A DNA stretch of 7,203 nt, taken from NCBI GenBank assembly GCA_030624445.1, contig JAUXKD010000019.1, positions 1-7,203 on the forward strand. Direction: 5' to 3'. Below, in pieces: positions 5,481 to 7,203 of this stretch. How positions within the stretch are numbered: the first letter of the stretch is position 1; every line of letters starts with the position of its first letter. Under the pieces are notes generated by a model. That model saw nothing but the letters and a program-made list of their open reading frames with translations, made no database searches and was not told where the DNA came from. The stretch comes from Candidatus Aenigmatarchaeota archaeon (GTDB taxonomy: Archaea > Aenigmatarchaeota > Aenigmatarchaeia > QMZP01 > JAFGSV01). The position numbers were made by a program, and so were the translations under genes.

Positions 5481-5497
5481 TGGACACTCCCCCAATT
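5478..5497. repeat. Inverted repeat in the por promoter, possible operator
   Basis: AATTGG at 5478-5483 and CCAATT at 5492-5497 form perfect 6-bp arms around an 8-nt spacer. The element lies between the two TATA-like sequences, at the expected factor-B recognition position of the proximal one, where a bound regulator would interfere with initiation. The short arms leave chance as an alternative. Confidence 0.35.
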
Positions 5498-5565
5498 AAA
5501 TACCTATCGGCTGTTGTACGACCGTCGACGATATTATTCAGGAAGATGTATAAGATTAGCCGGTT

Positions 5566-7203
5566 TCAACAGACCACGGTCGCCGTCTTGGACATGCTGC
5601 CGAAGATGAGCATGTAGTCGCATCTGTTACCCACATTGCAGGTATGTGTGAGAGTTGTTGTTTGTCCCGGAGGAACGGCAACCGAATTTGTAGCGAAAGC
5701 CTTTATCTCCGCCTCGTCAAGGGCTCTATTGTATACTTTCAGACTGTCAACGGTGCCGTTCAAAGGCCAACTTATTGTTGAAATATAACCACGCGCTGAA
5801 AAATCTAGTGTAATATTTTCATCCTGACCGTCCAGTTGACCATTTAGATATAATCTATAATCAGTCAAGTTCGTTACGAAATCAGTTTTGTTCGTTACGA
5901 ATGCAACGTGCATCCAACTCCCATTATAATTCCATAAATCTGTTGTTCCCAGAACATCGTATGCGGGCCAATCTGCTGTGACATCGTTCATACCGTGTAT
6001 AAATAAAGTCCAGCCTACCCAAGCACCATTTGTGAGTCTCAAAACAACTCCCTTATTTCCTCCAGGGCCAGTGTTAGAATAAAATATATTCGCATTAGTA
6101 ATCGGCATCGAATAATATTTTACCCACGCCTCTACACTTCTTTCAGCACCAAAGTCGATATCATCAATCGTCTCGATAAAATCATCAACTCCATCGAAGC
6201 TTATTGCGGCGCCATTCATTCCCTTTACCCAGATGTGCGAGTCCGGAGCCGTGTTTCCAGAAACATCGTCAAATCTCCAAGAAGCAACATTTCTGTAGAT
6301 CGGAAATGCAGAGTTCATATCTTCCTTAATTTCTTCTTGAGTTAAAGTACGATTATAGATGCGGACTTCGTCTATGGTTCCGTTGAAGTAGCCAGCTGCA
6401 TTGCTTGTTATTCTAAAAGGTACGGAATTGTCTATATTGTAAGATGATAGGGACGACAAATCACTGACGCCTGTTTGTATTCCATCAGTAAACATTTCCA
6501 TATTGCCGTCGCGGTCATGAATCACTGCAATGTGATGCCATTTTCCGTCATTAATTTGAGCTGAATCTACAGTTATAAGGATACCTGGAGGATTTTCTAC
6601 TTTGAATTCTCCTCTCACTCTTAAAACACCAGAACCAAAATCGCGATACCAGCTACCCCAAGAATCATAGCCCCAAGTTCCCTTACCTACAAGCCCAGCA
6701 ATTGTGGTGTTTATTGTATTGATCCAAAAAGTATAGCTGAAATCCCTTGTTCCCATATCCAGACTTCCATCTGCCGGATTGCCTATATTCACATAATCAT
6801 CAATACCATCAAATCTTAATGCTTTCCCGAATTTACCATTCACCAAGGTCGCTCCGTTATAAATGGTGCCGTCGTTGAATGTTTCTCCGTTGAAAACGCC
6901 GGTGTTGTTATTGCCGCTCGTGTCCCTGGCTGCGGTGCCCGTGCCTTCGTCGAACTTGAGCTCGAGGACGAGGCCGGATTCTGCGATGTCGCCGGACCAG
7001 GTGATTTCATCGGAGAGGTCTGTACCTGTTTTCTTGTCCATGACCGTTATCTCGTCCGTGGTTATGGGGGAAGAGCCGATGTTCTTTATTAGGATCTTTC
7101 CTTCTCCCGTCGCTATGCAGAAAGAGTCTACCACTTCTATCTGCTTGTCTGTCATCCCTGACCAGTATCCGGAGATGAATGTCCAGGATGCCCCGGCCAG
7201 AGC
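5566..7203 (-). CDS. Pilin-like surface protein with two LamG/concanavalin-like domains (5' end cut)
   Basis: The frame runs off the window: 545 residues are visible. The first 16, ALAGASWTFISGYWSG, look like the end of the hydrophobic N-terminal helix of an archaeal pilin or archaellin, so the Met at 7155 is internal and the real start and signal peptide lie beyond 7203. Counting from that Met, residues 8-52 (VVDSFCIATGEGKILIKNIG and on) are a pilin-type beta region. LamG 1 spans about 61-276 (ALRFDGIDDYV, WHHIAV, GTIDEVRIYNRTL) and LamG 2 about 290-484 (AISFDGVDDFI, WMHVAFV, GTVDSLKVYNRAL). Residues 491-529 (VAVPPGQTTTLTHTC to TATVVC) resemble a pilin C-terminal part. At least eight N-x-S/T sequons suggest glycosylation. 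Secretion and binding to glycans or cells are inferred from the domains. Promoter and start are not in view. Confidence 0.85.
   Translation of the reverse strand, partial: ALAGASWTFISGYWSGMTDKQIEVVDSFCIATGEGKILIKNIGSSPITTDEITVMDKKTGTDLSDEITWSGDIAESGLVLELKFDEGTGTAARDTSGNNNTGVFNGETFNDGTIYNGATLVNGKFGKALRFDGIDDYVNIGNPADGSLDMGTRDFSYTFWINTINTTIAGLVGKGTWGYDSWGSWYRDFGSGVLRVRGEFKVENPPGILITVDSAQINDGKWHHIAVIHDRDGNMEMFTDGIQTGVSDLSSLSSYNIDNSVPFRITSNAAGYFNGTIDEVRIYNRTLTQEEIKEDMNSAFPIYRNVASWRFDDVSGNTAPDSHIWVKGMNGAAISFDGVDDFIETIDDIDFGAERSVEAWVKYYSMPITNANIFYSNTGPGGNKGVVLRLTNGAWVGWTLFIHGMNDVTADWPAYDVLGTTDLWNYNGSWMHVAFVTNKTDFVTNLTDYRLYLNGQLDGQDENITLDFSARGYISTISWPLNGTVDSLKVYNRALDEAEIKAFATNSVAVPPGQTTTLTHTCNVGNRCDYMLIFGSMSKTATVVC
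5859..5901 (-). repeat. In-frame 21-bp tandem duplication in LamG 2
   Basis: 5861-5880 and 5882-5901 match at 17 of 20 positions with a 21-nt period, including a perfect 12-nt shared core GTTCGTTACGAA. In the protein they encode FVTNKTD followed by FVTNLTD, a seven-residue duplication that doubles an N-glycosylation sequon. Confidence 0.8.

Noticed and set aside
5523..5530. CGTCGACG palindrome downstream of the LamG gene as a terminator or attachment site
   Set aside because: It is only an 8-bp self-complementary word with no loop or T-run; chance is sufficient.
7153..7155. ATG at 7155 as the start of the LamG protein
   Set aside because: The frame is open for 16 more codons to the window edge, and these encode a pilin-helix-like sequence, so this Met is internal.

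Overview
The window looks like a piece of an archaeal genome, most plausibly a DPANN-type lineage such as Aenigmarchaeota, although the lineage is a low-confidence guess. Evidence for an archaeon: a four-part pyruvate:ferredoxin oxidoreductase split into gamma, delta-alpha and beta reading frames; an XRE-HTH protein with a CBS pair, a combination common in archaea; a secreted protein built on an archaeal pilin-like scaffold; and TATA-like elements about 25-30 nt upstream of start codons that often lack a Shine-Dalgarno sequence. No tRNA, rRNA, CRISPR array or insertion sequence was seen.

Layout. Positions 1-907 (minus) hold most of metK, a bacterial-type S-adenosylmethionine synthetase cut off by the window edge. 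An AT-rich divergent promoter region (908-1034) separates it from an HTH-CBS regulator (1035-1568, plus), whose start region carries a perfect 19-bp palindrome. Positions 1569-2400 are an accessory stretch of small unrecognised genes: a 93-aa soluble protein (minus), a possible 47-aa protein (plus), and an 88-aa two-helix membrane protein with four cysteines (minus). Positions 2446-5451 (minus) are a tight por operon in the order gamma, delta-alpha fusion, beta. Positions 5566-7203 (minus) are a pilin-like protein with two LamG domains, its N-terminus outside the window.

How the genes work together. The Por operon would oxidatively decarboxylate pyruvate to acetyl-CoA and reduce ferredoxin, or run in reverse. 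Its genes overlap or nearly touch, so they should be co-transcribed from a promoter just upstream of porG. The HTH-CBS protein is divergent to metK and may regulate itself and perhaps metK; CBS pairs bind adenosyl ligands, which makes SAM an attractive but unproven effector. The LamG protein probably sits on the cell surface and binds glycans or other cells.

Most notable: the PorD-PorA fusion keeps an internal Shine-Dalgarno and paired ATG codons at the junction; the LamG pair seems to be inserted within a pilin domain and is AT-rich relative to the flanking pilin halves; the palindrome at 1018-1036 overlaps the regulator's start; and metK is bacterial-type in an otherwise archaeal setting. 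I do not see convincing evidence for a wholly new multi-gene system.
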